Shown piece by piece: positions 18,447 through 27,601 of a stretch of 64,000 bases of DNA. A program made the translations under genes and the position numbers. The notes beneath the pieces were generated by a model. The model had not been told where the DNA came from. It made no database searches and saw nothing but the letters and a program-made list of their open reading frames with translations. Numbering within the stretch: the stretch's first letter is position 1; every line of letters begins with the position of its first letter. Source of the stretch: Flavobacterium sp. W4I14 (GTDB taxonomy: Bacteria; Bacteroidota; Bacteroidia; Sphingobacteriales; Sphingobacteriaceae); the NCBI GenBank assembly GCA_030817875.1, contig JAUSZU010000001.1, positions 3,162,001-3,226,000 on the forward strand. Direction: 5' to 3'.

Positions 18447-19589
18447 ATGAAAACGCTTATCAAAACTGCATCTGCTGTACTGATTTTGCTATGCTTGGTC
18501 AATTATGCAAAGGCTCAGCTTCAAAATCAATACAGTACGGTAACAACCGGTGCTGCATTTTTATTAATTAGTCCTGATGCACGGAACTCAGGTGTTGGCG
18601 AGGCGGGAACCGGATTAACCAGCGATGCGAATTCTAATTTTATTAATGGTGCAAAACTTTCTTTCGCAAATAAAACAGGTGTAAGTGTTTCTTATGTGCC
18701 CTGGATGATGGAGATTGACAAAAACCTCCATCTGGGCAATTTAAATGCCTACCATCAGTTAAATAACAAAGAAGTAATCGGCGTTTCATTAAGATATTTT
18801 GATCAGGGAAACATTAACTTCCGTGATGAAAACGGTGGACTTCTGCAGCAATACAATGCCAATGAGTTTGCTATCGATGGCACGTACTCCAGAAAATTCG
18901 GAGATAATCTTGCCATTGCATTAACCGGTCGTTTTATCAGGAGTGACCTGGGCAATGGAACATTTAATGGTTTGCAGGTAAACCCTGTTAATGCCTATGC
19001 AGCTGATATTAGTGTATACTCAGAAAAAACATTAAATAATTCGCGTTATGCCTGGGGCGTGAGCCTAACCAACATTGGTACTAAATTAAAATACTCTTCA
19101 GGTGCTACAGTTGAATCATTTCTACCGATGAATTTACGCATTGGAGGCGGGTACACACTGTTAAAAAACAAATCAAACAGCCTTACCTTTCTTGTAGATG
19201 TAAATAAATTAATGGTTCCCTCTCCACCAAGATATAAAGTGGATGCAAATGGAATAACAACAAATGAAATTGAAAAGGGAAAGGATCCGACCAGAAGCGT
19301 TCCTAGTGCGCTGTTTACTTCTCTTTTTGATGCTCCAGGCGGTTTTAGAGAAGAGATATCAGAATTTACCATTGCCGGTGGGATGGAGTTTGCCTACATG
19401 AACCAGTTTTTTCTCCGTACCGGATATTTTTACGAAGATCCCGACAAGGGCAACAGACAACATGTTTCGGTTGGCCTTGGTTTAAAAGTAAAAACTTTTC
19501 AGTTCGACATGAGTTATGTAGCACCCACAGCAAGGCGTTATGTGCTTAGAAATGGAATCAAATTTACTTTAAGTTATGCTATTGATTAA
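18447..19589 (+). CDS. porV: Type IX secretion outer-membrane protein PorV (LptO)
   Basis: This is an outer-membrane beta-barrel of 380 residues with a signal peptide (ending NYAKA). The family signature just after the signal is clear: AAFLLISPDARNSGVGEAG, then a SDANSNFINGAKLSF stretch and VSVSYVPWM. The C-terminus is a beta-signal-like strand ending FTLSYAID. PorV shuttles cargo with C-terminal sorting domains from the translocon to the attachment complex. Here it sits between a sorting-domain protein and a large collagen-like protein. The alternative, a generic OmpP1/PorP-like barrel, is less likely because the PorV N-terminal signature is present. Confidence 0.85.
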   Translation: MKTLIKTASAVLILLCLVNYAKAQLQNQYSTVTTGAAFLLISPDARNSGVGEAGTGLTSDANSNFINGAKLSFANKTGVSVSYVPWMMEIDKNLHLGNLNAYHQLNNKEVIGVSLRYFDQGNINFRDENGGLLQQYNANEFAIDGTYSRKFGDNLAIALTGRFIRSDLGNGTFNGLQVNPVNAYAADISVYSEKTLNNSRYAWGVSLTNIGTKLKYSSGATVESFLPMNLRIGGGYTLLKNKSNSLTFLVDVNKLMVPSPPRYKVDANGITTNEIEKGKDPTRSVPSALFTSLFDAPGGFREEISEFTIAGGMEFAYMNQFFLRTGYFYEDPDKGNRQHVSVGLGLKVKTFQFDMSYVAPTARRYVLRNGIKFTLSYAID

Positions 19590-19619
19590 ATTTTAAACCT
19601 CAAAAACAATCTATAAAAA

Positions 19620-19964
19620 ATGAAAAAGTTATTCTTCTTGTTAATACTGACGGTAGTTGGTATTGCAAATGCAAAAGCGCAGAAATCAACCATCAATACT
19701 TTATTTCCTAATAAATCAACGGAGATTGAAAAATTAAGCGCTAAAGAAGAGGCGCCAAAAAAGGATATTTCTACGCCTACCAAGCAAAGGTTATTTCAGA
19801 ATTATAGCCAAAGTGGTGCAAAAAGCGCGCTCCCCGCAGCAAGCAGAAAAGGAGCAGAAAATGTAAAAACAGCTTCTGAATCTGAAAATAAACCAGATAA
19901 AAGCGAGCCCAAAACAGAGGTTAAACTACCACCGATGCAACAGGAAAGTACAACCAAACAGTAA
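19620..19964 (+). CDS. Small secreted protein of unknown function, low complexity
   Basis: I do not recognise a family. The 114-residue product has a standard signal peptide (ending ANAKAQ) followed by a Lys/Glu/Ser/Pro-rich, probably disordered region (for example EKLSAKEEAPKKDISTPTK). No cysteine or enzyme motif is visible. It lies 30 bases after porV and 39 bases before the collagen-like gene, on the same strand, so it is probably cotranscribed with them and may act in the cell envelope. Confidence 0.65.
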   Translation: MKKLFFLLILTVVGIANAKAQKSTINTLFPNKSTEIEKLSAKEEAPKKDISTPTKQRLFQNYSQSGAKSALPAASRKGAENVKTASESENKPDKSEPKTEVKLPPMQQESTTKQ

Positions 19965-20003
19965 AATATTCACCTAATACCTCTACACCTTAAATTATTT
20001 AAC

Positions 20004-23000
20004 ATGAAAAAGTTTACGCTCATTATTGCGGTTATCCTTATCTTTTTCGGAAAAGTATCTGCTCAAAGTGGCCTTACAGGGATCAACTATCAGGCGGTGG
20101 CCCGTAATAACGATGGTACTGTACTTGCCAAACAAAATGTAAAGGTTAGGATCTCGATACTTGGAACAAGCGCTAGTGGCCCCGTTCAATATCAGGAAAG
20201 TCACGACCTCACTACAAACACTTTAGGCCTTTTTACCCTACAAATCGGCAAAGGTTCGCCTTCTACAGGAACGCTGGCAGGCGTTCCATGGCAAAATGCA
20301 AACCAATATTTACGAGTCGAACTGGCCATTGGCGGTGGAGCTTTTACAGATTTAGGAGCAACACAATTAATGAGTGTGCCATTTGCACTATATGCAGCAA
20401 CCGGTAACCCTGGTCCGGCAGGTGCAACAGGACCTGCCGGACCAACTGGCGCACCGGGACCAATCGGTCCTCAAGGGTTAGTAGGCCCTGCAGGTGCAAC
20501 CGGACCAATAGGACTAACCGGAGCCACAGGCCCTATCGGTCCACAGGGATTAGTAGGCCCTGCAGGAGCAACCGGACCAATTGGATTAACAGGCCCTACC
20601 GGAGCAATAGGACCTATTGGTCCTCAAGGATTAGTAGGCCCTGCAGGAGCAACGGGTCCCATCGGATTAACAGGCCCAGCAGGGCCGCAGGGTTTAGTTG
20701 GAGCAACTGGACCAATAGGCCAAGCCGGAGCGACCGGACCAATCGGATTGACAGGTCCAGCAGGTCCGCAGGGATTAGTTGGGCCCGCTGGAGCAACCGG
20801 ACCAATAGGACTAACCGGTCCTACCGGAGCAACTGGACCAATCGGATTGACAGGTCCAGCAGGTCCGCAGGGATTAGTTGGGCCAGCCGGAGCAACAGGA
20901 GCAGTTGGACCCATAGGCCCTGCAGGAGCTCCTGGTAGTCAAGGCCCCGTGGGCGCAACCGGTCCTGCCGGACCAATCGGACCCATTGGCCCAGCTGGGC
21001 CTGCAGGTGAACTTACTGGCGTAGCAGGCGGAGATTTGAGTGGAAATTATCCAAACCCATTGGTAAAAGGCATCCAAAACATTGCAGTTGCTGCTACTGC
21101 CCCTGTTAATGGTCAGGTTTTAAAATATAACGGAACAAACTGGGCTCCAGGCTCCGATGCAGGAGGTTCGTTAACACTTCCCTTTGCTGCTACAGAAAAC
21201 TCGGCAACAACCTTATTTTCGATTACCAACAATGGTGATGGAACATCAGTTGAAGGAATAAATAATACAACAAGCTCCAGTATTGCAGCTGTGAGGGGTA
21301 TTGTAAGTTCAACTGCACCTGGAGGCTTTTCTTCTGCTGTTCGCGGTATCAACAATGGTACTGGCGGCTTGGGGGTCGGAATGTGGGGAAGCCATAATGG
21401 AAGTGGCTGGGGCGTTTATGGCGTTACACCATCAGGTATTGGCGTTTACGGAAATTCGAGCGGTGCAGGCTATGGTATATACGCCAATAGCAATACCGGC
21501 ATAGGTTTAAATGCCACATCTACCAACGGAACTGCAGCAAACATTGCCATCTCAAACAATGCCAACGCAAACAACGCATTAACGGTTAACACATTGGGTA
21601 ACGGAAGGGTAATTGACGCTTCAACATCAGGCAGTGGCGAAGGTATCAGAAGTACCAGTGGCAACGGCTTAGCAATACATGGAATTACAAGCAGTCAGTC
21701 TTCTGCAGGTATCTTTGGAGATAATAGTGGCGGAGGTGAGGCGGTTGTTGGCCGTACCACCAGTAATATTGCCGGGGCAGTTGTTGGAAGAAACGATGGT
21801 GGCGGTTTTGGGGTACGTGGTTTTATTTCCACGAGTACTGCAAATACTGGCGTTGGAGTTCAGGGTGAAGTTGGTAACAATGGAAGTACAGGTAGAGCGG
21901 GTCGTTTTGTCAATACCAACGCAACCAATATTGCAGCCAATACATTAGAGGTATTATCGAATGGCAATGGTAATATACCAGATAATACACTTGGAAATGC
22001 CGCTTCATTTAAATTAGACAATACAAATAGTGTTGGTGCAGCCGTACGTGGTGAGGTAAATACCATATTTGGTAATTTTGGCGCAGCAGCTATCTTTGGT
22101 GTATCATCAGGCACCGGAGGCAGAGCAGGCTTGTTCTATGCCTCTAACCCTTCAGGCAATGGTGCAGCACTTATAGCACTAACCGATGGCAATGGTAATG
22201 CTGTTACCGCCAATGCAGGTAAAAATGGTAATGCTGTTGAGGCCAATGTTGATGGAACAGGAGATGCTGTATATGGTTGGGTTCCAACATTTGGTACAGG
22301 ACGTGCTGCGCATTTCGAAAACTTTAACACAACAAATACAAAAGATGTTTTAACTGTAAGAACTGTTGCTAATGGTATAGCAGGTAACTTTAAAGTTGAT
22401 CTGGTAACAGGTATCTCTCCTGCGGTAAAAGGGGAAGTAAATTCTCAGTTTGCCAATTTCGGCACAGCCGGCGTTTATGGACTTTCGTCAGGTACAGGTG
22501 GTTATGCAGGATTGTTTTATGCGTCAAATCCTGCTGGTAACGGGCCAGCACTTATAGCATTGACTGAAGGGAATGGAAATGGGATTACCGCCAATGCAGG
22601 TAAAAATGGCGATGGTATTGAAGCCACAGCTGATGGAACCGGTAACGCCGTATATGGATGGACGCCCAATTTTGGTACTGGAAGAGCAGCCCGTTTTGCA
22701 AATTTTAATGCTGCAAATGGTCTACCTACAGTTCATATATCTAACATAGGTACCGGAACAACAATATTAGCCAACCATACTGGTCCATCAGGAGATCTTT
22801 TTATCGGCCAAAGTGCCAGCCTAAATGTGGCCAGAATTAACAAAGCAGGCCGTGGTTTCTTTAATGGCGGTACAGTTAACAGCGGCGCCGATTTAGCGGA
22901 AGCATTTGATGTAAGCGGTGAAGTAAAAGATTTTGAACCGGGTGATATTTTAATTATCTCCGTTGATAAGGACAGAGCTGTCGAAAAATCAAATGGTGCT

Positions 23001-23303
23001 TACTCTAATTTAGTGGCTGGAGTTTATGCTACCAAGCCTGGGGTTTTATTAACTGAAGAAAACATCGATTCGGAACTTTTGGATAAAGTGCCAATGGGTG
23101 TAATCGGTGTAATCCCTACCAAGGTCTGTTTAGAGGGTGGCCCGATTAAAAGAGGCGATATGCTGGTAACCTCGTCACAGAGCGGGGTTGCGATGAAAGC
23201 AGATTTAAATAAAGTTAAAGTTGGGCAGGTTTTAGGAAAAGCCTTACAGGATTTTAACCAACCAACAGTATCAAAAATTAAAGTATTAGTCAGTATTAAA
23301 TAA
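20004..23303 (+). CDS. Large secreted collagen-like repeat protein
   Basis: A 1099-residue surface or extracellular protein. Order: signal peptide (ending KVSAQ), an N-terminal domain with [20 protein letters not shown] and the closing [10 protein letters not shown] (about 22-132), an almost uninterrupted Gly-X-Y collagen-like region (134 to about 335) rich in [13 protein letters not shown] and [10 protein letters not shown], then Gly/Asn-rich beta-helix-like repeats. Among these are two near-copies of a roughly 97-residue unit starting at about 680 and 807 (AAVRGEVN and PAVKGEVN, each later ISSGTGG-like then GLFYASNP). The C-terminal domain from about 958 begins [13 protein letters not shown]. 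There is no classic type A sorting motif at the end. It probably forms a fibrous surface structure and closes the secretion block after porV. Confidence 0.85.
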   Translation: MKKFTLIIAVILIFFGKVSAQSGLTGINYQAVARNNDGTVLAKQNVKVRISILGTSASGPVQYQESHDLTTNTLGLFTLQIGKGSPSTGTLAGVPWQNANQYLRVELAIGGGAFTDLGATQLMSVPFALYAATGNPGPAGATGPAGPTGAPGPIGPQGLVGPAGATGPIGLTGATGPIGPQGLVGPAGATGPIGLTGPTGAIGPIGPQGLVGPAGATGPIGLTGPAGPQGLVGATGPIGQAGATGPIGLTGPAGPQGLVGPAGATGPIGLTGPTGATGPIGLTGPAGPQGLVGPAGATGAVGPIGPAGAPGSQGPVGATGPAGPIGPIGPAGPAGELTGVAGGDLSGNYPNPLVKGIQNIAVAATAPVNGQVLKYNGTNWAPGSDAGGSLTLPFAATENSATTLFSITNNGDGTSVEGINNTTSSSIAAVRGIVSSTAPGGFSSAVRGINNGTGGLGVGMWGSHNGSGWGVYGVTPSGIGVYGNSSGAGYGIYANSNTGIGLNATSTNGTAANIAISNNANANNALTVNTLGNGRVIDASTSGSGEGIRSTSGNGLAIHGITSSQSSAGIFGDNSGGGEAVVGRTTSNIAGAVVGRNDGGGFGVRGFISTSTANTGVGVQGEVGNNGSTGRAGRFVNTNATNIAANTLEVLSNGNGNIPDNTLGNAASFKLDNTNSVGAAVRGEVNTIFGNFGAAAIFGVSSGTGGRAGLFYASNPSGNGAALIALTDGNGNAVTANAGKNGNAVEANVDGTGDAVYGWVPTFGTGRAAHFENFNTTNTKDVLTVRTVANGIAGNFKVDLVTGISPAVKGEVNSQFANFGTAGVYGLSSGTGGYAGLFYASNPAGNGPALIALTEGNGNGITANAGKNGDGIEATADGTGNAVYGWTPNFGTGRAARFANFNAANGLPTVHISNIGTGTTILANHTGPSGDLFIGQSASLNVARINKAGRGFFNGGTVNSGADLAEAFDVSGEVKDFEPGDILIISVDKDRAVEKSNGAYSNLVAGVYATKPGVLLTEENIDSELLDKVPMGVIGVIPTKVCLEGGPIKRGDMLVTSSQSGVAMKADLNKVKVGQVLGKALQDFNQPTVSKIKVLVSIK
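20403..21009 (+). repeat. Tandem collagen-type coding repeat
   Basis: About 200 codons repeat a nine-base Gly-X-Y unit, grouped into longer imperfect units encoding [20 protein letters not shown]. Near-identical DNA segments recur (for example the GGATTAGTAGGCCCTGCAGG-type block several times), which favours slippage and length variation. The region is visibly more GC-rich than its surroundings, as glycine and proline codons require. Confidence 0.9.
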
Positions 23304-23324
23304 CGTTCTGTTCTTTTTTTAGGG

Positions 23325-23357
23325 AAGAAGGCACCTCAAAAAATGAGGTGCCTTCTT
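23325..23357 (+). terminator. Hairpin after the collagen-like gene
   Basis: Perfect 14-base arms AAGAAGGCACCTCA (23325-23338) and TGAGGTGCCTTCTT (23344-23357) enclose a five-A loop, 22 bases after the collagen-gene stop. The T tract after the stem is weak. The hairpin is strong and well placed between convergent genes, so it may serve both directions. Confidence 0.7.
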
Positions 23358-23561
23358 ACATTAAAATATCATCCAAATTCAAGCTAACATTTTCAAGAAG
23401 ATTCTTTGCCCTTAACATTCTTCGGTTCAGAGGATATCAATATGATTAGGGAAATTCTCACAATTACAAGGAGAAATCGCTGGTCATCTGATGCAATAAT
23501 TTTTCATTTGTGTAAATTTTTTCAGGAACGGGCTTATCTATTTAAGCTAGGAAACCTGATA

Positions 23562-24536
23562 TTACTTGTTCAGGTTCCGGAGTTTCGTTCTAATGTACTT
23601 CCCTGCCGGACTAAGCATTTCAGGCTTCCATTTTCCTTTTGGAGATGCGCCAGGCATTAATAGCGCGGTTGTTTCTTTTTTATCGGTAATATTCCAGTTT
23701 GCCCAGCTCAGTTTGTTTTTCTCCATCCAAGAAAACCATTTATTAGTTTTATCGGTATCGAATACACCATCGCCATTAGCCTCGCCCACACCCCACTCTG
23801 TTACTAAAATGGGTAGACCGGCAGAGATTGCCTCATCAGCCCTCCTCATTAAAACTTCCTGATGGCTTGGCTCAGACGCGTAAAAATGAAAAGAATAAGC
23901 AATGTTGCTGAATCCTTTGATTGGATTTTTGGCAACCACATCTATATCCTGATCCCAATGCGGGCTACCAACAACAATTACATTTTCAGCATCGTATTTC
24001 CTGATCTCGGCAATTACCTGCACAGCATAATCCTTAACGGTTTGCCATTCTATTTTTTCTGGCTCATTGAATATCTCATAAATAATATTCGGTTTCCCGG
24101 CGTACCTTTTGGCCATTTTTGCAAAGAATATTTTTGATTGATCCAGATGCTCATCTGCATGGTGATCATGCCAGTCAATCAGTACATACAGATTTCTCTT
24201 AATGGCAGCATCGATCGTTTCGGTTATGAGCTTTTCCTGTCCAAAGGGGTCCTGCAGATAACCGTTATCTGGCTGAACCGCCATAGACACCCGCAATAAA
24301 TTGATATTAAAATCAGATTTAAGCCAGTTTACAACATCTTGGTTATAATACTTTTTCCCTCCCCAAATACTCCATGACAAACTTATACCACGGAGCTGCG
24401 GTTCAATATTTTTACAGTTTAAAATTTTTCCACCAACAACTTTTAAGGCGCCGTTCCGTTCAACCCAGTTTACGTTTTGTGCAAAGGCAATGATAGTAGA
24501 AAAGACAAAAACAGAAAGTAACATAACTCTTTTCAT
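23562..24536 (-). CDS. Secreted glycoside hydrolase family 5 endoglucanase (cellulase)
   Basis: This is a 324-residue enzyme with a signal peptide (ending AFAQ) and a complete GH5 barrel. The family landmarks are LRGISLSWSIWGG, VLIDWHDHH, the acid/base Glu158 in YEIFNEPE, SFHFYA, and the nucleophile Glu247 in LVTEWG, close to the typical GH5_2 pattern. It should cleave internal beta-1,4-glucan bonds in the periplasm or outside the cell. It stands alone between two unrelated units, with no attached carbohydrate-binding module and no susCD partner nearby. Substrate (cellulose or another beta-glucan) is a family-level inference. Confidence 0.92.
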   Translation of the reverse strand: MKRVMLLSVFVFSTIIAFAQNVNWVERNGALKVVGGKILNCKNIEPQLRGISLSWSIWGGKKYYNQDVVNWLKSDFNINLLRVSMAVQPDNGYLQDPFGQEKLITETIDAAIKRNLYVLIDWHDHHADEHLDQSKIFFAKMAKRYAGKPNIIYEIFNEPEKIEWQTVKDYAVQVIAEIRKYDAENVIVVGSPHWDQDIDVVAKNPIKGFSNIAYSFHFYASEPSHQEVLMRRADEAISAGLPILVTEWGVGEANGDGVFDTDKTNKWFSWMEKNKLSWANWNITDKKETTALLMPGASPKGKWKPEMLSPAGKYIRTKLRNLNK

Positions 24537-24761
24537 AAGGAATTTATTTAATGCAGTACATTGATGTGTTTTATCGGCAAAAATACAAAACCATCGTCTA
24601 GGCTATTCTTATGGCTATCCTGGAGGCAATTTTGCACAGAGACCCTTTTTAACCTGCAATAAGCTAAAAAAATACCATATCCGAACTAAATAAAATTTAA
24701 AATAATCATTATCAAACTATTTCCAAAGTCTACCTTCGATGAAGTAGGCGATTGAAAGCAA

Positions 24762-25736
24762 TCAGTAAGTCAGCTTTTGGCCTTGCCATCCGGTACTGCG
24801 CAGAAATTGTTCCCAACTTAAACTGCTTTTGTTAACCTGGCGGCTCCATAACAAATCACGTTCTTTGGCGAAATAACCATAATCGACAGCATATTCTGCC
24901 ATTCCTAAAATTTCCTTTACCAAAAGTTCATTTGCACCAAATTCAGGGAAATGGTGAAGTAATGCTTCTTGTGTAAATGCGGAACTATAGATGGCCTTTT
25001 TCCCTGTTACCCGAATAAATGTATCTATCATTTCCCGGGGCGAAATAATGTCGCCGATAACAGGCAAAGATTTACCTGCATACTCATCTGGATTAGAAAA
25101 TATCTCTAAAACTGCTGGTCCTGTAGCGGTAAGGGGATCAACAAATGGGGCATGAAAATCCTCAGGCAAATAAATCGGAAACACAAGCGTATCTCCAACC
25201 AATTTCGGGGGATAAAACTCCATTAGATTGGTGTAGAAAAAAGCCATGTAAATAAACGAGCTGGCGATTGGAAGCGTACGGATATATTCTTCAATCATCG
25301 CTTTATCTGTAAAATGAGGAGCAAACTTTTTTCCGTTTGTAATTTTTTCCACATTTTCCAAACCACTAAAGATAATATGCTTAACTCCTGCCTCAACCGC
25401 CGCGTCCGCTAATTGTTTACCCAGTTCTAATTCGTGAGTATGTGGTGGCACAATACTTGGCGTCATGATGAAAATACCTTCCGATCCCCGAAATGCTTCA
25501 ACGAAATCTTTCTCATACCCCAAATCAAGCGGTAAACTCAAGAGCTCGGCGCCCATTTCTGTCAAATTAAGTGCCTCTGGTGAATCTAAACGGCGTGTAA
25601 TGCCCCGTACACGATAACGCCCGCTCTGCAACAGCGTAAGTGCTGCACTATGCCCCTGTTTCCCCAAAACGCCAACGATTGTGATTAATGGCTTGTCTTT
25701 TTCGACTACCACATTTGCGTTAAAATCCGGTTTCAT
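24762..25736 (-). CDS. NmrA-family NAD(P)-binding protein (atypical short-chain reductase)
   Basis: This 324-residue cytoplasmic protein has a Rossmann start GVLGKQGHSAALTLL (NmrA-type GxxGxxG), followed by VRGITRRLDSPEA and the segment GVKHIIFSGLENV characteristic of the NmrA group. These proteins bind NAD(P) and act as redox sensors or quinone/aldehyde reductases. The classic SDR Tyr-x-x-x-Lys is not obvious. It is divergent from an HxlR regulator across 99 bases that contain overlapping promoters and AACTAT repeats. The same arrangement (NmrA-like reductase beside HxlR regulator) is known in quinone or electrophile response pairs such as ytfG-ytfH, so that regulator probably controls it. 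Confidence 0.88.
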   Translation of the reverse strand: MKPDFNANVVVEKDKPLITIVGVLGKQGHSAALTLLQSGRYRVRGITRRLDSPEALNLTEMGAELLSLPLDLGYEKDFVEAFRGSEGIFIMTPSIVPPHTHELELGKQLADAAVEAGVKHIIFSGLENVEKITNGKKFAPHFTDKAMIEEYIRTLPIASSFIYMAFFYTNLMEFYPPKLVGDTLVFPIYLPEDFHAPFVDPLTATGPAVLEIFSNPDEYAGKSLPVIGDIISPREMIDTFIRVTGKKAIYSSAFTQEALLHHFPEFGANELLVKEILGMAEYAVDYGYFAKERDLLWSRQVNKSSLSWEQFLRSTGWQGQKLTY

Positions 25737-25751
25737 TTATATTATTTTATT

Positions 25752-25821
25752 AACTATAAAAATTATAGTTGCAAAACTATCTATAGTTACATAAATTTGC
25801 AACAACTATCCAAAAGGATAG
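25752..25821. promoter_or_regulatory. Divergent promoter and HxlR operator region
   Basis: Three inverted repeats are visible: AACTATA/TATAGTT (25752-25770), AACTAT/ATAGTT (25775-25788) and CTATCC/GGATAG (25806-25821). A -7 element for the HxlR gene, TAAATTTG, lies at 25792-25799. A -7 element for the NmrA gene reads TAGTTTTG on the minus strand (25772-25779). The second inverted repeat covers one -7 element and lies between the -33 and -7 of the other promoter. This is a good layout for repression of both genes by the HxlR protein. Confidence 0.65.
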
Positions 25822-25835
25822 GTTAAAACAGTAGA

Positions 25836-26225
25836 ATGAAAACAGAATGCATTAGCGATTACGTAAAATTAAAGGAGGAAATTTATCCTTGTACGGTTAG
25901 CCTTGCGATGAGCTTGGTGGGTGGCAAATGGAAGGCTGTTATTCTTTATCATTTAAAGGATAAAGCAAAAAGGTACAATGAGCTCCGCAAAGACATACCA
26001 TCTGTTACCGAAATGACATTGAGTCTGCAATTAAAACAATTAGAAAAAGATGGCCTGGTGTCAAGAAAAGTTTACGGAGATAAACCGCCGATAAAAGTGA
26101 TTTATAGCCTAACCGATTTTGGAAAAACATTTGTTCCCATTTTAGAAGCGATTACAGCATGGGGTAATCAAATTGCTGTGCAAGAGGGTGAATTTGTTAA
26201 AAATCCTCTTTCAAACGGCATTTAA
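25836..26225 (+). CDS. HxlR-family transcriptional regulator
   Basis: This 129-residue winged-helix protein has the complete HxlR signature: CTVSLAMSLVGGKWKAVILY at the start, then RYNELRKDIPSVTEMTLSLQ and LEKDGLVSRKVYGDKPP in the recognition helix and wing. The Cys at the family position just before the first helix (YPCTVS) is the residue used for electrophile or thiol sensing in related regulators. It is divergent from the NmrA-like reductase gene and probably binds the AACTAT repeats between them. Confidence 0.92.
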   Translation: MKTECISDYVKLKEEIYPCTVSLAMSLVGGKWKAVILYHLKDKAKRYNELRKDIPSVTEMTLSLQLKQLEKDGLVSRKVYGDKPPIKVIYSLTDFGKTFVPILEAITAWGNQIAVQEGEFVKNPLSNGI

Positions 26226-26436
26226 TCTAAGGAGGGCAATCATCAAAAGGAAAGATATGGGAGATCCCAGGTAAACGTTACCTCACGGTTTAAAGGTATG
26301 AGATTTATGAAAAGGTAACATTATAGAGAAGCACAACCTGATGAGAGGCTGTTCAAAGATAATCTGCTATGGGTGACGATATGTTTAGAACCAATTTTTG
26401 AATCCAACCTTCGATGATAACATACTCAAGTCAAGC
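26226..26436. other. Intergenic stretch before the tRNA-Leu terminator
   Basis: There are no start-to-stop frames of useful length, no recognised repeat and no RNA gene. It simply separates the HxlR gene from the 3' end of the minus-strand tRNA unit. Confidence 0.5.
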
Positions 26437-26468
26437 AAAAAGGGTTGCTTTTTAATGAGCAACCCTTT
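26437..26468 (-). terminator. Rho-independent terminator of the tRNA-Leu unit
   Basis: On the minus strand the arms AAAGGGTTGCT and AGCAACCCTTT (plus-strand 26439-26468) form an 11-base stem followed by a run of T. It lies about 28 bases after the 3' end of the tRNA. Confidence 0.8.
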
Positions 26469-26495
26469 AAGGTTTTGGGCTTGATCCCGGTTAAG

Positions 26496-26575
26496 TACCC
26501 AGCGCCGGAGTCGAACCGGCACGGTTTCCCACAGGTGTTTGAGACCAGCGCGTCTACCAATTCCGCCAGCTGGGC
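26496..26575 (-). tRNA. tRNA-Leu, anticodon CAA
   Basis: Read on the minus strand, the acceptor arm is GCCCAGC paired with GCTGGGT and discriminator base A. The D-arm is GGCGGAATTGGTAGACGC, the anticodon loop CTCAAAC with anticodon CAA, then a short class-II variable arm and the T-arm GCCGGTTCGACTCCGGC. All fit tRNA-Leu. One mismatch appears in the anticodon stem (CTGGT with ACCTG). CCA is not encoded. Confidence 0.93.
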
Positions 26576-26596
26576 ATTTGCTTATTCAGCGGGATG

Positions 26597-26628
26597 CAAA
26601 TGTATAAATTAAGCACTTAATTCGCAAA
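26597..26628 (-). promoter_or_regulatory. Promoter of tRNA-Leu
   Basis: On the minus strand a -33 TTTG (26625-26628) and a -7 TACATTTG (26597-26604) are spaced by 20 bases. The predicted start is about 10-15 bases before the tRNA 5' end. Confidence 0.6.
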
Positions 26629-26644
26629 TTTTATTTACTTCTTT

Positions 26645-27013
26645 TTATGTCTGATCTGATTTACTAAAACCTGCATCGTTTAACAGATTATCTAATAACA
26701 ACTGGTTCAATTGTTTAACTTCTTTTTTACTCATTTTCATATCCATTGGCAGATAAACTAAATTTTGAAGTGTTAGCTCATTTGAGGTTTTTGGCGGCAA
26801 ACCTGCAAAACCTATCTTAACTAAACTGGAAGCTTTTGAAGTAGCATCGAATCCTTTGCCTCTTAATTTATCGATTAACAATGATGGATTAGTCGCTACT
26901 ATCGGAATTACCCAGTGTGTATGCCTTGAGTTTGCATTACCAACAATATTTCGTGAATCAACATTCAATAATAATTCGTTTGCCAGTATCTTCCTTTTAT
27001 AATACGAGATTGA
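26645..27013 (-). pseudogene. C-terminal remnant of a PLP-dependent aminotransferase (DegT-like)
   Basis: The open frame runs from about 27013 to the stop at 26645 without a convincing ATG (the first start-like codon is TTG at 26968). The product, about 120 residues, contains SRHTHWVIPIVATNPSLLID, then KLRGKGFDATSKASS and LQNLVYLPMDMKMSKKEVKQ. This resembles the small C-terminal domain of DegT/DnrJ-type aminotransferases, which begins with a conserved segment joined to the PLP domain. The PLP domain with its catalytic Lys is absent, so the piece is probably a relic. The assignment is by pattern only. Confidence 0.45.
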
Positions 27014-27082
27014 TTAAAATCACACAATTTATGATGCAACATGCACAGTAACAATAAGGTAAGTAATTTGTGTAATGCGCAA

Positions 27083-27379
27083 TTAGTTTAGCACTCTTTC
27101 ATCTTTTAATTTGCGATCGACCACAAAGGGCATAAAAGGCAAAAGTGATGCTAAAAAGATCAAAACCGCTTTGCCAAACTTCCATTTTTGCTCTTGCCAA
27201 GCTAAAATTAAGGTGGCTACATATAATACAAATAATAATCCGTGCGCCCATCCGGTATATTTTACATACAAAGGAAGATCTGCAAAATACTTTAACGGCA
27301 TGGCCACAAATAATAAAAGCAGATAGGATATTCCTTCCGCTACGGCTACTTTACGAAAAATTGAAAGAGAACTATTCAT
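27083..27379 (-). CDS. DUF3817-family integral membrane protein
   Basis: This is a small protein of about 98 residues from the chosen ATG (MNSSLSIFRK). An upstream in-frame start at 27427 would add 16 residues with no family match. Three hydrophobic helices are visible: SYLLLLFVAMPLKYF, GLLFVLYVATLILAW and AVLIFLASLLPFMPFVV. The family signature is RKVAVAEGISYL near the N-terminus and YTGWAHGLLFVLY in the middle. Function is unknown. It has no clear operon partner here. Confidence 0.8.
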   Translation of the reverse strand: MNSSLSIFRKVAVAEGISYLLLLFVAMPLKYFADLPLYVKYTGWAHGLLFVLYVATLILAWQEQKWKFGKAVLIFLASLLPFMPFVVDRKLKDERVLN

Positions 27380-27601
27380 TGATCTGATTGTTTGCTCCGA
27401 AAGTAAAACAAAGCTTTTGCCTATCAAAAACTAAAAAATGATTTTACAATTGGGTGTCTTACAAAGGTCGAAGGTTTAGGGCTTCCCATCTTTTAACCGC
27501 AGAGGACACAAAGAAAAGGCACAAAGTGCACAGCGTTGGGCACTTATTTTTTTACGCTACATCTTCGGACCTCCGACTCCCTGACTTCAAACTTCTTCCA
27601 T

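Noticed and set aside
20624..20914. Minus-strand frames rich in Gly-Pro inside the collagen gene
   Set aside because: They are mirror images of the Gly-X-Y codons and have no start context.
20405..21008. CRISPR-like or tandem-repeat array
   Set aside because: The period is nine bases and always in one reading frame encoding Gly-X-Y. There are no unique spacers, so it is a collagen-like coding repeat.
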